Origin: Smithella sp.
Lineage (GTDB): Bacteria; Desulfobacterota; Syntrophia; Syntrophales; Smithellaceae
Length of the DNA stretch: 59,450 nucleotides
Direction: 5' to 3'
Assembly (NCBI GenBank): GCA_018056685.1
Contig: JAGPFC010000016.1
Span: 1 to 59,450, forward strand
The notes beneath the pieces were generated by a model, which was given only the letters and a program-made list of their open reading frames with translations, was not told the DNA's origin and did not search any database. Position numbers and translations under genes: made by a program. This document shows positions 8,375 to 18,326 of the stretch, one piece after another (within the stretch, counting starts at the first letter, position 1; every line of letters begins with the position of its first letter).

Positions 8375-9564
8375 AAAAATCAATGCCTGACAAAAACGGA
8401 CATTTCGGCATTTTTGGCGGTCGATACGCCGCCGAAACTCTGATGCCCGCCTTAATCGAATTGGAAAAGGCTTACCAGACCGCGCAAAAAGATAAAAAAT
8501 TTCAGCAGGAATTTGAATGGTATCAGCGGGAATACTCCGGGCGCCCCACGCCTCTTTATTTTGCCAATCGGATGTCTGAAGCTTTGCACGGCGCAAAAAT
8601 TTATTTGAAACGAGAGGATTTAAATCACACCGGCTCGCACAAAATAAACAACACGCTGGGACAGGCCTTACTGGCGCGGCGGATGGGCAAGAAAAAAGTC
8701 ATCGCCGAAACCGGCGCGGGACAGCACGGCGTCGCCACGGCCACGGTAGCCGCGCTTTTCGGGATGGAGTGCAAAATATTTATGGGCGAAGAAGATATCC
8801 GCCGCCAGGCTCCCAATGTTTTTCGAATGAAAATTCTGGGAGCGGAAGTGGTGCCGGTAAAAAGCGGAACCGCCACGCTCAAAGACGCGATGAATGAAGC
8901 CATGCGCTACTGGGTGTCGTCAGTCCGTGACACGTTCTATGTAATCGGTACCACGGCCGGACCGCATCCCTATCCGCGGATGGTGCGTGATTTTCAATCC
9001 GTCATTGGTCTCGAAACGAAAAAACAGATTATGAAATTCGAAGGAAGAAATCCTGATGTGCTGATTGCGTGTGTAGGTGGTGGCAGTAACGCCATGGGAA
9101 CTTTCCATGCCTTCCGGAATGAAAAGAACATCGCCATGTATGGCGTGGAAGCGGCTGGATTGGGTCTGCATACATATGAACACTCGGCCAGCATCAATGG
9201 TGGCAAAGTCGGCGTGCTGCATGGAAACAAAACCTATCTTCTACAGGATGAACAGGGGCAGGTTCGCGACGCCTATTCCATTGCCGCAGGACTGGATTAT
9301 CCCGGTGTGGGACCGGAACACGCTTATTTTCACGCAATCAAAAGAGTAAAATATGTCACGGTGACGGATAAAGAAGCCGTCAAGGCATTTTCCTTTTTAT
9401 CCCTTCAGGAAGGAATTATCCCGGCATTGGAAAGCGCACACGCGATTGCGCACGTGATGAAGATGGCACCCAAAATGAACAAAAATACAATTATTGTGGT
9501 TTGTCTGTCCGGACGCGGCGACAAAGACGCCCAGACGATTATAGAAAAAGGAGCGATCTGCTAA
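8371..9564 (+). CDS. trpB: Tryptophan synthase beta chain
   Basis: PLP enzyme condensing indole with serine, 397 residues. The PLP lysine is K91 in HTGSHKINN, the phosphate-binding loop is [10 protein letters not shown], and the substrate loop is ETGAGQHG. Sequence is of the TrpB1 type that partners TrpA. It overlaps trpF at its start and trpA at its end (TAATG), so the four distal genes are tightly coupled. Confidence 0.97.
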   Translation: MKKSMPDKNGHFGIFGGRYAAETLMPALIELEKAYQTAQKDKKFQQEFEWYQREYSGRPTPLYFANRMSEALHGAKIYLKREDLNHTGSHKINNTLGQALLARRMGKKKVIAETGAGQHGVATATVAALFGMECKIFMGEEDIRRQAPNVFRMKILGAEVVPVKSGTATLKDAMNEAMRYWVSSVRDTFYVIGTTAGPHPYPRMVRDFQSVIGLETKKQIMKFEGRNPDVLIACVGGGSNAMGTFHAFRNEKNIAMYGVEAAGLGLHTYEHSASINGGKVGVLHGNKTYLLQDEQGQVRDAYSIAAGLDYPGVGPEHAYFHAIKRVKYVTVTDKEAVKAFSFLSLQEGIIPALESAHAIAHVMKMAPKMNKNTIIVVCLSGRGDKDAQTIIEKGAIC

Positions 9565-10355
9565 TGAAACGGATTGAAGAAAAATTTGCCACCTTACGCA
9601 CTAAAAATGAAAAGGCTCTGATTGTTTATTTAACAGCGGGCGATCCATCACTGGACATGACTAAGAAATTAATTTTTGCTCTGGAAAAAGCCGGAGTGGA
9701 TATTCTGGAAATCGGCGTTCCTTTTTCCGACCCCACTGCCGACGGACCGGTTATCCAGGCCGCGTCCCAGCGCGCCCTGAAAACCGGAACTACGTTGCAG
9801 GGCGTCCTGGATCTGGTCGCCGACGTTCGCAAAGTTTCGGAAATCCCCATTGTGCTTTTCGGCTATTTCAATCCTATTTTTGCCTATGGGGTGAAAAGGT
9901 TTGCCAATGCCGCCCGCCATGCGGGAGTGGACGGCGTGCTGGTGGTTGATTTGCCCTATGAGGAAGCAAGTGAGCTTAGAAATTACACAGATACGGCCGG
10001 CATTGATTTCATTTCTCTCGTCGCTCCTACAACCGACAAGAAAAGATTAAAAAAGATTGCGGCAAAGGCGTCAGGATTTCTCTATTACATTTCCATCACC
10101 GGCATCACCGGCACTACCGCGCCAAAGATCGGCAATATTAAAACGGAAGTGAACAAAATCCGTCAAATAACTAACTTGCCGATCGCCGTCGGTTTCGGAA
10201 TATCAAAGCCTCAGCAGGCCGGAGAAATCGGAAGATTTGCCGACGGCGTCGTTGTCGGCAGCGCGGTCGTGCGCCTGATTGACGAAAACAAAAAAAATAA
10301 GGATTTCATCAAAGTCGTTTCGAATTACATTACTGAAATGAAAAAAGTATTGTAA
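9564..10355 (+). CDS. trpA: Tryptophan synthase alpha chain
   Basis: Cleaves indole-3-glycerol phosphate and channels indole to TrpB; 263 residues. Catalytic Glu49 (ILEIGVPFSDP) and Asp60 (TADGPVIQ) are present, as is the phosphate loop GFGIS. The ATG at 9564 overlaps the trpB stop by one base; the longer in-frame frame from 9501 lies inside trpB. Last gene of the operon; no convincing T-tailed terminator follows directly. Confidence 0.96.
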   Translation: MKRIEEKFATLRTKNEKALIVYLTAGDPSLDMTKKLIFALEKAGVDILEIGVPFSDPTADGPVIQAASQRALKTGTTLQGVLDLVADVRKVSEIPIVLFGYFNPIFAYGVKRFANAARHAGVDGVLVVDLPYEEASELRNYTDTAGIDFISLVAPTTDKKRLKKIAAKASGFLYYISITGITGTTAPKIGNIKTEVNKIRQITNLPIAVGFGISKPQQAGEIGRFADGVVVGSAVVRLIDENKKNKDFIKVVSNYITEMKKVL

Positions 10356-10711
10356 TAATACGAAGAGCAGCGATGTCCGGTTGAATGACGGGTTGAAACC
10401 GGCCGTCGCACCCCTTCTCCGCTTTTTCTTCTGTATTTCACCGGCTTTCCATAATATTTTCCCCGGATATAATTAAGCTTGTGGTATGGGCAATTAAAGG
10501 ATAAAATATATCATCAAACAAGATATTTATTTCATCCGGCGATGTAACGATTAAATCATTGCATAAGATGCGCGCCTTGTATTTCAAATACCACCCGTAA
10601 GGTGATTTGTCAGTCCGCTATTGTCTCGATAAGGAAAGATAATGAATTAAACCATCATCAATTCATGAACGCTTGAAGATATGTGATAAATTTAAGAACG
10701 AGGGGCTCTAT
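10356..10711. other. Intergenic region between trpA and the trehalose cassette
   Basis: About 355 bp with no supported gene. A GACGG/CCGTC inverted repeat near 10395-10415 may form a weak hairpin at the end of the trp transcript, but no T run follows it directly. The AT-rich part from 10460 to 10660 presumably holds the promoter of the next gene; I see no confident -35/-10 pair. Confidence 0.4.
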
Positions 10712-12502
10712 ATGAAAAATTCTCTTGATCTTGGATTGATTGGTAATTGTCAGATCGGTGCATTGATTAACGAGCAGGGAGAAATCGTCTGGTGCTGTTT
10801 GCCCCGGTTCGATGGTGATCCCGTTTTCTGCTCGCTTCTTAATGAACATCCCGATGGAGAAGGATCCGGTTACTGTACGGTCGAACTCCTGGACAATATC
10901 TCCACCGAACAATTCTATATACCCAACACAGCCGTCATCGTCACCCGTATGACAGACAAACATGGCGCCATCATTGAAGTCACTGATTTCGCGCCAAGGT
11001 TCCATCAGTACGGTCGTATGTTCATGCCCATGATGATTATTAGAAAGCTTCGACGGATTCATGGCACCCCACGCATTTGCGTGCGCGTTCGTCCCATGTA
11101 TGAATATGGCAGTCATCCGTGCAGTGTCACCCACGGAAGTCATCACATCCGTTACGTTGCACCGGGGTGGGTTTTGCGATTGACGACAGATGTATCCATA
11201 ACCGCCGTACTGGGAGAAACACCTTTTTTCCTCGAAGATACGGCAACCATTATTCTGGGTCCGGATGAAACCATTCCGGATGCCATCGGTGAACTCTCCC
11301 GCCGTTTTCTGGAAGAAACGATTGCCAACTGGCACGACTGGGTCAGGGATCTATCCATTCCTTACGAATGGCAGGACGAGGTTATTCGTGCAGCCATTAC
11401 TCTGAAACTAAATACATTTGAAGACACCGGAGCCATTATTGCAGCGGTTACCACCTCCATTCCGGAAGCCCCCCATTCGGGGCGCAACTGGGATTACCGT
11501 TACTGCTGGCTTCGGGATGCTTACTTTGTCGTCAACGCCTTAAATCGCCTCAGCACAACAAACACCATGGAGAGATATCTCAGTTATTTGATTAATCTGG
11601 TTGCCGGAGCTCCCCATGGTCTTATTCAACCTGTCTATGGCATAGACGGCAGAGCACACATTCATGAGCTGGAATTACAGAATCTGCCCGGCTATCGGGG
11701 AATGGGACCGGTCAGAGTCGGCAATCAGGCTTGCGTGCAGGTTCAACATGACGTTTACGGCTCGGCAATTCTGGCAGTCGCTCATGTATTTTTTGATCGT
11801 CGCCTTGCTCATAGAGGCGTTCATAATCTCTTCACCCGTCTGGAAACGCTGGGAGAAATGGCTTTTAACTTCCACAATCAACCGGATTCCGGTCCCTGGG
11901 AAACGAGAAACATTCTGCGCATCAATACCTTTTCCAGTATTATGTGCTGGGCGGCATGTGACCGCCTGGCAAAGATCGCTGTTCATATCGGATTAACTCA
12001 AAAAGCGGTTTACTGGAGGAAGAAGGCTGATCAAATTCATGCAACGATCTGCGCGAGAGCTTGGAATGAAAAAAAACAAGCCTTTGCTGGTTTCTTTGAG
12101 GGAGACGCTCTCGATGCCACTCTTCTTCTTCTTCACGATATAGGATTTCTGCCGGCGGACGATCCTCGATTTGCAAAAACCGTCGCTGCCATTGAACGGG
12201 AACTCAAACGTGGCAACTATATTTTCCGTTATGTGGAAACCGATGATTTCGGGATTCCGGAAAACGCCTTTGTTGTCTGTACGTGCTGGTACATCTATGC
12301 TCTGGCTGCCCTGAACCGCACCGATGAAGCCCGCGATCTGTTTGCCCATCTTCTTTCCAAGCGCAACCATCATGGACTTCTCGCCGAACATATTGATCCA
12401 CGCACCGGCGAGCAGTGGGGAAACTTTGTTCAGACATACAGCATGGTTGGCTTGATCAACTCCGCCATTCGGCTGAGCAAACGCTGGGACAGCGCATTCT
12501 AA
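10712..12502 (+). CDS. Glycoside hydrolase family 15 protein (glucoamylase/trehalase-like)
   Basis: Cytoplasmic-type GH15 protein of 596 residues. The N-terminal domain opens with the family signature LIGNCQIGALINEQGEIVW, and the (alpha/alpha)6 barrel contains RNWDYRYCWLRDA, LQNLPGYRG and LLAEHIDPRTGEQWGNF, which holds a catalytic glutamate. GH15 members linked to otsA/otsB act on alpha-glucans or trehalose; which applies here is not decidable by eye. I start at ATG 10712 with AGGGG upstream; an in-frame ATG 13 codons earlier is less likely. It is followed within 16 bp by the synthase, so all three genes form one operon. Confidence 0.88.
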   Translation: MKNSLDLGLIGNCQIGALINEQGEIVWCCLPRFDGDPVFCSLLNEHPDGEGSGYCTVELLDNISTEQFYIPNTAVIVTRMTDKHGAIIEVTDFAPRFHQYGRMFMPMMIIRKLRRIHGTPRICVRVRPMYEYGSHPCSVTHGSHHIRYVAPGWVLRLTTDVSITAVLGETPFFLEDTATIILGPDETIPDAIGELSRRFLEETIANWHDWVRDLSIPYEWQDEVIRAAITLKLNTFEDTGAIIAAVTTSIPEAPHSGRNWDYRYCWLRDAYFVVNALNRLSTTNTMERYLSYLINLVAGAPHGLIQPVYGIDGRAHIHELELQNLPGYRGMGPVRVGNQACVQVQHDVYGSAILAVAHVFFDRRLAHRGVHNLFTRLETLGEMAFNFHNQPDSGPWETRNILRINTFSSIMCWAACDRLAKIAVHIGLTQKAVYWRKKADQIHATICARAWNEKKQAFAGFFEGDALDATLLLLHDIGFLPADDPRFAKTVAAIERELKRGNYIFRYVETDDFGIPENAFVVCTCWYIYALAALNRTDEARDLFAHLLSKRNHHGLLAEHIDPRTGEQWGNFVQTYSMVGLINSAIRLSKRWDSAF

Positions 12503-12518
12503 AAAGGGAGCCATTGGA

Positions 12519-14780
12519 ATGAGAGATCCATCAACAGAAAAAATAAATTCTTTTCGTTCTCTAAGATTGACATTGCGTTTTATCATTCCACTGATTATCG
12601 CGATGACCATCCTGGCTTATGCATTGCTGCCTTTGGTGGATAAGCTGACCCTCCATTGGTTTACACGCGACCTGGACATACGTTCCCAGCTTGTTGCCAA
12701 CACCATCCATGAACCGCTCAGCGAATTCTGGGAACAGGGCAATGCAGCGCGCATTAATGCCCTGATGAGGCGTGCCGTACAGGATGAAAGGCTTTTTGCC
12801 ATGGGATTCTGTGATGCTCAGGGCAAATTGCTTTACAGAACCCCAAAATTTCCCGACCAGCTTGTCTGCCCCTCTGCACATTTACCGGCGCCCGAGAAAC
12901 CGTCCGTTCTTAAACTGCCCAGCGGAATGGTTCATGTGGCTGTGAAGCCGGTTATTATAACCGGAATGCCGTCCGGCCATCTGTTTCTCATTCACGACAT
13001 GAGCTTTATCGAAAGACGCAGCGCTGACACCCGTAAGTACATCATGGGATTGTTTGTTGTTCTGTTTCTGGTCATCTCTCTGATCACGGTTTTAGTTGCC
13101 CATCTGAGCTGGCGTGGATGGATGACTGGCGTGCGCGCTCTGCTTCGCGGAGAAAGTCCGACACATCCCTTTTCCACAGTGGCCAACTCTGAACTGCAGC
13201 CTTTGGTGGGTGATTTGCGTGCTCTGCTGCGGACCATGGATGCGGAAAGACGACTGGCGGATGACGTCACCATTTCCTGGAATCCGGAGAAATTGAGGGA
13301 ACTCCTTTATAAACAGTTAACGGGAGAACAGATTCTTGTTGTCTCCAACCGTGAACCCTATATTCATGTAAAGGGGATTGAAGGCATTGAAGTTCAGCGC
13401 CCGGCCAGTGGTCTGGTTACGGCCGTCGAGCCTGTCATGAAGGCTTGTTCAGGAACGTGGATCGCGCATGGTAGTGGCACAGCGGATCGAGCTGTCGTAG
13501 ATAATAACGACCACGTTCGTATTCCGCCGGAGAATCCTAAATACACACTTCGACGGATCTGGCTTTCCCGGGAAGAGGAGAAGGGATATTATTATGGATT
13601 TGCCAATGAAGGATTGTGGCCTCTTTGCCATATCGCCCATGTTCGTCCCATTTTCCGAACCAGGGATTGGAAACACTATGTGTCGGTCAATCAGCGCTTT
13701 GCAGATGCTGTTGTCCAAGAAGCACACCGGGAAGATCCCGTTGTTTTAGTCCAGGATTACCACTTCGCCCTGCTGCCCGGTATGCTGCGTGAGCTTCTTC
13801 CCAAATCAACGATCATCACGTTCTGGCACATCCCCTGGCCCAATCCGGAATCTTTCGGAATATGCCCGTGGCGGGAAGAACTGCTGCAGGGAATGCTGGG
13901 CAGTACAATTTTGGGATTTCATACTCCTTTTCATTGTAAAAACTTTCTGGAAACGGTGGACCGATACCTGGAAACAAGAATTGAACACGCATCATCCACA
14001 ATTTCGCACAGCGGCAATTTGACCCTTGTGGAAGCATATCCGATTTCCATTCAGTGGCCGCCTCCATGGCAGGACAGTCAACCTTCTGTATCGGAATGCC
14101 AGGTGGAGATACGGAAATTGTTAAAAATCGAAAGCGATTGTCTGATAGGTCTTGGCGTTGATCGCCTGGATTATACGAAAGGAATTCTTGAAAGACTGAG
14201 AGCGGTGGAAAGTCTTCTGGAAAATCATCCGGAAATGGTCGGGCGATTTTCGTTTGTTCAGATAGCCGCGCCGTCACGATCGGTGCTTGAAGAATATCAG
14301 ACGTTCGAAGGCCTTGTCCGAGCTCTGGCCACGCACATTAATCAGCGATTTGCCAACAGCTCCTATCAGCCTGTCTATTTAAGGATAGAGCACCATGAAC
14401 CGGAAGACATTAATCGTTACTACCGTGCTGCTGATGTTTGTATGGTAACAAGTCTGCATGACGGCATGAATTTGGTGGCCAAAGAATATGTTGCCGCCCG
14501 CGATGATGAAAAAGGAGTATTGTTACTCAGCCAGTTTACAGGCGCGGCTCACGAATTATACGAAGCTCTGATCGTCAACCCCTATCATATTGAACAGACA
14601 GCCAATGCTTTATACCAGGCACTCACCATGCCGGAATTTGAGCAACAGGAGCGGATGCGCAGCATGCGGTCCATGGTGCGGGACTTCAATGTTTACCGAT
14701 GGGCGGGACGTATGCTGATTGACGCCTCAAAAATTCGACAACGGGAAAAACTGGCCGCGAGGATCGGAACTGAAATATGA
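12519..14780 (+). CDS. otsA: Membrane-anchored trehalose-6-phosphate synthase (sensor-like N terminus + GT20)
   Basis: The C-terminal ~500 residues are a GT20 glucosyltransferase (UDP-glucose + glucose-6-P to trehalose-6-P): [45 protein letters not shown] and [13 protein letters not shown] are present. Unusually, ~250 residues precede it: a membrane helix (about 23-45), an extracytoplasmic segment of ~120 residues, a second helix (about 168-195) and a HAMP-like linker. This looks like a receptor input module joined to a biosynthetic enzyme. It overlaps otsB by 4 nt. Confidence 0.92.
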   Translation: MRDPSTEKINSFRSLRLTLRFIIPLIIAMTILAYALLPLVDKLTLHWFTRDLDIRSQLVANTIHEPLSEFWEQGNAARINALMRRAVQDERLFAMGFCDAQGKLLYRTPKFPDQLVCPSAHLPAPEKPSVLKLPSGMVHVAVKPVIITGMPSGHLFLIHDMSFIERRSADTRKYIMGLFVVLFLVISLITVLVAHLSWRGWMTGVRALLRGESPTHPFSTVANSELQPLVGDLRALLRTMDAERRLADDVTISWNPEKLRELLYKQLTGEQILVVSNREPYIHVKGIEGIEVQRPASGLVTAVEPVMKACSGTWIAHGSGTADRAVVDNNDHVRIPPENPKYTLRRIWLSREEEKGYYYGFANEGLWPLCHIAHVRPIFRTRDWKHYVSVNQRFADAVVQEAHREDPVVLVQDYHFALLPGMLRELLPKSTIITFWHIPWPNPESFGICPWREELLQGMLGSTILGFHTPFHCKNFLETVDRYLETRIEHASSTISHSGNLTLVEAYPISIQWPPPWQDSQPSVSECQVEIRKLLKIESDCLIGLGVDRLDYTKGILERLRAVESLLENHPEMVGRFSFVQIAAPSRSVLEEYQTFEGLVRALATHINQRFANSSYQPVYLRIEHHEPEDINRYYRAADVCMVTSLHDGMNLVAKEYVAARDDEKGVLLLSQFTGAAHELYEALIVNPYHIEQTANALYQALTMPEFEQQERMRSMRSMVRDFNVYRWAGRMLIDASKIRQREKLAARIGTEI

Positions 14781-15556
14781 GTATGGTTTATCTTTTTGGA
14801 AATGCAGCCCTTTCTGAAATGAAAAATTTTATTGACAAAAATACCTTGTTTGCCTTCGATCTGGACGGCACACTTGCTCCCATTGTACCTGAACCCTCAA
14901 ACATTCACATTCCGGAAAATATCAGAAAAGAATTCGCCTTGCTCAATCAGCGAGCGACCGTCGCCGTGATCACCGGTCGTTCCAGATCGGCTGCCGGATT
15001 CCATCTGAATGTTATGCCCGGTTATCTCATTGGAAACCACGGCGCGGAAGGATTACCGGGATGGGAGACAAGGGAAAAAGAATTTGTGCGTACGGTGGGA
15101 AAATGGCAAGCCCAACTGGACATTCAACTTCCGAATGAAATTCGCAACGGCATTTTTCTGGAAAACAAAGGGGCAACTATTTCTATTCACTACCGTCAGG
15201 CCACTAAAATCAAAGATGCTCACGAGCGCATTCTTCGGGTAATCCATGATTTGTCGCCTCAACCCAGGCGCATCGGAGGCAAGTACATAGAAAATCTCAT
15301 TCCCCGGGAGGCGCCGGATAAAGGGATGGCTCTCAAACTGCTGATGCAACACGCCGGATGCAACAGGGGATTTTTCGTCGGTGATGATGAAACAGATGAA
15401 GATGTCTTTCGCATGAAAGATAAAAACTTCTTTACGGTTCGCGTCGGCAGAAAAAATTCAAGTGAGGCAAGATTCTACCTGCGGAATCAAAGTGAAATCA
15501 AGCGGCTACTTCGCGAAATAAACGCCAGGCTGGATCAAAATGCGAATAGCTCCTGA
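14777..15556 (+). CDS. otsB: Trehalose-6-phosphate phosphatase
   Basis: HAD-superfamily phosphatase of 259 residues releasing trehalose. HAD motif I is FDLDGTLAPI (Asp nucleophile and acid/base), motif II is VITGRS, and the terminal acidic motif is GDDETDEDVF; GNHGAEG is typical of OtsB. The ATGA overlap with the synthase indicates coupled translation. Confidence 0.95.
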   Translation: MSMVYLFGNAALSEMKNFIDKNTLFAFDLDGTLAPIVPEPSNIHIPENIRKEFALLNQRATVAVITGRSRSAAGFHLNVMPGYLIGNHGAEGLPGWETREKEFVRTVGKWQAQLDIQLPNEIRNGIFLENKGATISIHYRQATKIKDAHERILRVIHDLSPQPRRIGGKYIENLIPREAPDKGMALKLLMQHAGCNRGFFVGDDETDEDVFRMKDKNFFTVRVGRKNSSEARFYLRNQSEIKRLLREINARLDQNANSS

Positions 15557-15564
15557 AAAGCTCT

Positions 15565-15873
15565 TTATAAGTTGTGTTCATCAATTTTCGTGGAAATAAA
15601 GAAAATTATAGCACCCGCAATCAATAGAAACAGGGCAAGAGGGGATTGCAGAGACCATAATAAAATTTTTTTCAACCCGTACCAGTCCCCTTGATAGGAC
15701 AACCATTTTTCAATACCCGGAACGAAGGTGATGATACGATGAGATGTCCAATGCAATGTTTTTCCCCATAAATAGACCTCAAAGAAAAAAACACCGAAAC
15801 ATGAAAAAATTAAAAAAATGCCTGTCCTGCTGAGTATTTTAGAAACATTGTTATAGAGCTTCCGCTTATTCAT
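15565..15873 (-). CDS. Small membrane protein of unknown function
   Basis: A 102-residue frame with two strongly hydrophobic segments (about 14-34 and 74-94) separated by a Trp-rich loop, and basic ends. The family is not recognised. It is convergent with otsB (9 bp gap) and lies 34 bp downstream of a lipoprotein gene on the same strand, so the two may be co-transcribed envelope proteins. Confidence 0.55.
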   Translation of the reverse strand: MNKRKLYNNVSKILSRTGIFLIFSCFGVFFFEVYLWGKTLHWTSHRIITFVPGIEKWLSYQGDWYGLKKILLWSLQSPLALFLLIAGAIIFFISTKIDEHNL

Positions 15874-15907
15874 GATACTTCACCTGTAATAAAAGGGACT
15901 TTTATGG

Positions 15908-16378
15908 TTATTCTTCCATGAAAGTTTTGATGAGTTTTTCCCATTCATTTCTTATCATATTTTCATTATCATAATAATAGCAAGAAACTCCTGAGTATGA
16001 ACATTTTCCATAAATTTTATTTTCTTGAATATCAATCAGCTTTTCACCGGAGCTGGTGAAAGAATGGAGAAAACACTTATTCAGCTTCCTGTTGTAATGG
16101 CAGATATAGGATCCCTCTTCTTTCAGCCTGTTCCGAAAATATTCTTCACTGGATTTCCCGCATCTTTCCTGTAAATCGTAGACTTCTGCTGTTTTCTTCT
16201 CAACGACAGGTGATTGTTCCAATGGTTGAGCTACTATCGGCTGCGGGGTTTGCTCGTTGACTTGCTCCACTATTTTTTCTTGGCTGGCCATAGGTTCTTG
16301 TGTCGTTTTTTGATTATTACATCCGATGAAGAATACCGCAAAGGACACCATAACAAGGCAGAGAAAGAATTTCTTCAT
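15908..16378 (-). CDS. Predicted lipoprotein of unknown function
   Basis: 156 residues starting with a signal peptide and lipobox (FFIGC, Cys20 as lipidation site). A Gln/Glu/Pro-rich linker follows to about residue 65, then a compact C-terminal domain with several cysteines and aromatic residues (SYICHYNRKLNKC, YGKCSYSGVSCYYY). The domain suggests a disulfide-stabilised periplasmic fold. No family is recognised. Confidence 0.7.
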   Translation of the reverse strand: MKKFFLCLVMVSFAVFFIGCNNQKTTQEPMASQEKIVEQVNEQTPQPIVAQPLEQSPVVEKKTAEVYDLQERCGKSSEEYFRNRLKEEGSYICHYNRKLNKCFLHSFTSSGEKLIDIQENKIYGKCSYSGVSCYYYDNENMIRNEWEKLIKTFMEE

Positions 16379-16515
16379 CTTGAAACCTCCACATTACAGA
16401 AATGGATTGATGAAACGATTGAAAATAAATCTTTATGTTTAAAATACCAAAATAATGATGTTTTACAAGATTTAATTTCTCATGAAAGTCTTATATCGTA
16501 GGAATATAAAAAAAT

Positions 16516-16545
16516 AAGGGGTTAGATGGTGACATCTAACCCCTT
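16516..16545 (-). terminator. Terminator of the serS-tRNA transcript
   Basis: 13-bp perfect stem AAGGGGTTAGATG/CATCTAACCCCTT with a 4-nt loop. Read on the minus strand it is followed by TATTTTTTTAT. It lies just downstream of tRNA-Arg. Confidence 0.8.
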
Positions 16546-16552
16546 GATTTTA

Positions 16553-16629
16553 TGGCGCGCCCAGGAGGATTCGAACCTCCGACATCCAGATTCGTAGTCT
16601 GGCGCTCTATCCAGCTGAGCCATGGGCGC
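16553..16629 (-). tRNA. tRNA-Arg(ACG)
   Basis: 77-nt cloverleaf with encoded CCA (complement 16553-16555). The anticodon loop CTACGAA between CCAGA and TCTGG gives ACG, the substrate of TadA. Acceptor GCGCCCA pairs with TGGGCGC. Confidence 0.95.
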
Positions 16630-16687
16630 TGATTAAACCGAAACCGCCTTTCATAACACACATCAAAAGCAGTTTTAATGAATAAAC

Positions 16688-16782
16688 TGGCGGAGAGAGC
16701 GGGATTTGAACCCGCGGTACACCTTTAAAGGGCGTACAATCGCTTAGCAGGCGATCGCTTTCGACCACTCAGCCATCTCTCC
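16688..16782 (-). tRNA. tRNA-Ser(GCT)
   Basis: 95-nt class II tRNA with encoded CCA. The anticodon loop CTGCTAA between ATCGC and GCGAT gives GCT, reading AGC/AGU. Acceptor GGAGAGA/TCTCTCC; long variable arm containing CGCCCTTTAAAGG. Confidence 0.95.
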
Positions 16783-16843
16783 GCTTTGTTATCGATCTAT
16801 TGAAGAACACGACGGTAAAAAATTACCGTTTGTTTTTATTTTC

Positions 16844-16929
16844 TGGCGGAGGGAGCAGGATTCGAACCCGCGAGGCTTTCACCCAACGGTTTTCAAGACC
16901 GCCGCCATCGACCACTCGGCCATCCCTCC
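16844..16929 (-). tRNA. tRNA-Ser(TGA)
   Basis: 86-nt class II tRNA with encoded CCA and anticodon loop CTTGAAA (TGA). It starts only 22 bp after the serS stop, so it is probably cut from the serS mRNA. Confidence 0.94.
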
Positions 16930-16951
16930 ATTTATAATTATTTAACGCTCC

Positions 16952-18226
16952 TTACGGATTGATTCTTTCCAATCCTCTCATATAAGGACGCAGCGCGTCG
17001 GGAATGATGACGCTTCCGTCGGCCTGCTGATAATTTTCCAGCACCGCCACAACGGTTCTGCCGACCGCCAGACCGGAACCATTCAGTGTATGAACAAATT
17101 CAACCTTGCCGCTCTCCTTTCTGCGGAACCGGATGGAAGCCCGTCGCGCCTGAAAATCTTCAAAATTACTGCATGAAGAAATTTCCCGGTAAGCGTTTTG
17201 CCCGGGGAGCCATGCCTCGACATCGTACGTCTTAGCCGAAGAAAATCCCAAATCGGCAGTGCACAAACAAACGGTGCGGAAATGAATGCCCAGACGCTTG
17301 AGTACTTCTTCCGCGTTGGCCGTCAGTTTTTCCAGTTCATCGTAAGACGTTTCCGGTTTGGAAAACTTGACCATCTCGACTTTATTAAACTGATGCTGAC
17401 GAATCAGGCCCCGCGTATCCTTACCGTATGAACCGGCTTCCGCACGAAAACAGGGAGAATAGGCAACAAAATAAACCGGCAGTTTTTCTTCTTCCAGAAT
17501 TTCATCCCTGTAAATGTTGGTTACCGGAACTTCCGCTGTCGGAATCAGGTAATATTCCATGCCTTCAATCTTAAAGAGATCTTCCTTGAATTTCGGCAAC
17601 TGACCGGTGCCGGTCATGCTTTCGGCATTGACCATGAAGGGCGTCAGTACTTCCGTGTATCCGTGCTTTTCCGTATGCAAATCCAGCATGAAATTGAAAA
17701 TCGCTCTTTCCAACTGAGCGCCCGCTCCACGATAAACCGTAAAACGTGCCCCGGCGATTTTTGCTCCCCGCGCGAAATCCAGAATATTCAAACTCTCGCC
17801 CAGATCAAAATGCTGTTTGGGCTCAAAGCTGAAGTCCGGTTTTTTCCCCCAGGTGCGCACAACTGTATTATCTTCCGAACCGCTGCCCTGCGGTACGGAT
17901 TCATGCTGCACATTCGGCACTATCATAACAAAAGCGTTGAGCTCTTCTTCTGTAACCCGCAGAATCTCATCATATTCTTTTATTTTCGCCGATACTTCGC
18001 CCATTTTCTCAATCAGTGCTGAAGCATCTTCTTTCTTCTTCTTGAGTTCGCCAACCTGCTTGGAAACACTGTTGCGTTCGTTGCGCAGCGTTTCCACCGC
18101 CTGCAGAACGTCGCGTCTTTTGGCGTCCAGGTTCAAAAAACGGTCAAAATCTATATTTTGGCCGCGTTCGTTCATTTTCTGGCGGACCACATCGATGTTT
18201 TGTCTTAAATATTTAATATCTAACAT
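16952..18226 (-). CDS. serS: Seryl-tRNA synthetase
   Basis: Class II aminoacyl-tRNA synthetase charging tRNA-Ser, 424 residues. The N-terminal coiled-coil arm (about 25-110, rich in Lys/Glu) grips the long variable arm of tRNA-Ser. Catalytic motifs: GTGQLPKF, motif 2 [21 protein letters not shown] and motif 3 [16 protein letters not shown]. Two tRNA-Ser genes and tRNA-Arg follow on the same strand before the first terminator, putting enzyme and substrates in one transcript. Confidence 0.97.
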   Translation of the reverse strand: MLDIKYLRQNIDVVRQKMNERGQNIDFDRFLNLDAKRRDVLQAVETLRNERNSVSKQVGELKKKKEDASALIEKMGEVSAKIKEYDEILRVTEEELNAFVMIVPNVQHESVPQGSGSEDNTVVRTWGKKPDFSFEPKQHFDLGESLNILDFARGAKIAGARFTVYRGAGAQLERAIFNFMLDLHTEKHGYTEVLTPFMVNAESMTGTGQLPKFKEDLFKIEGMEYYLIPTAEVPVTNIYRDEILEEEKLPVYFVAYSPCFRAEAGSYGKDTRGLIRQHQFNKVEMVKFSKPETSYDELEKLTANAEEVLKRLGIHFRTVCLCTADLGFSSAKTYDVEAWLPGQNAYREISSCSNFEDFQARRASIRFRRKESGKVEFVHTLNGSGLAVGRTVVAVLENYQQADGSVIIPDALRPYMRGLERINP

Positions 18227-18326
18227 AAAAAAGCCTTACGTTCTAAAACTTGTCCTGACTCGCAGAACGAAAGTACCTATCATTTTGAAATGTTGAAGTC
18301 AATGATTTTGTCTGAGACTAATGATA

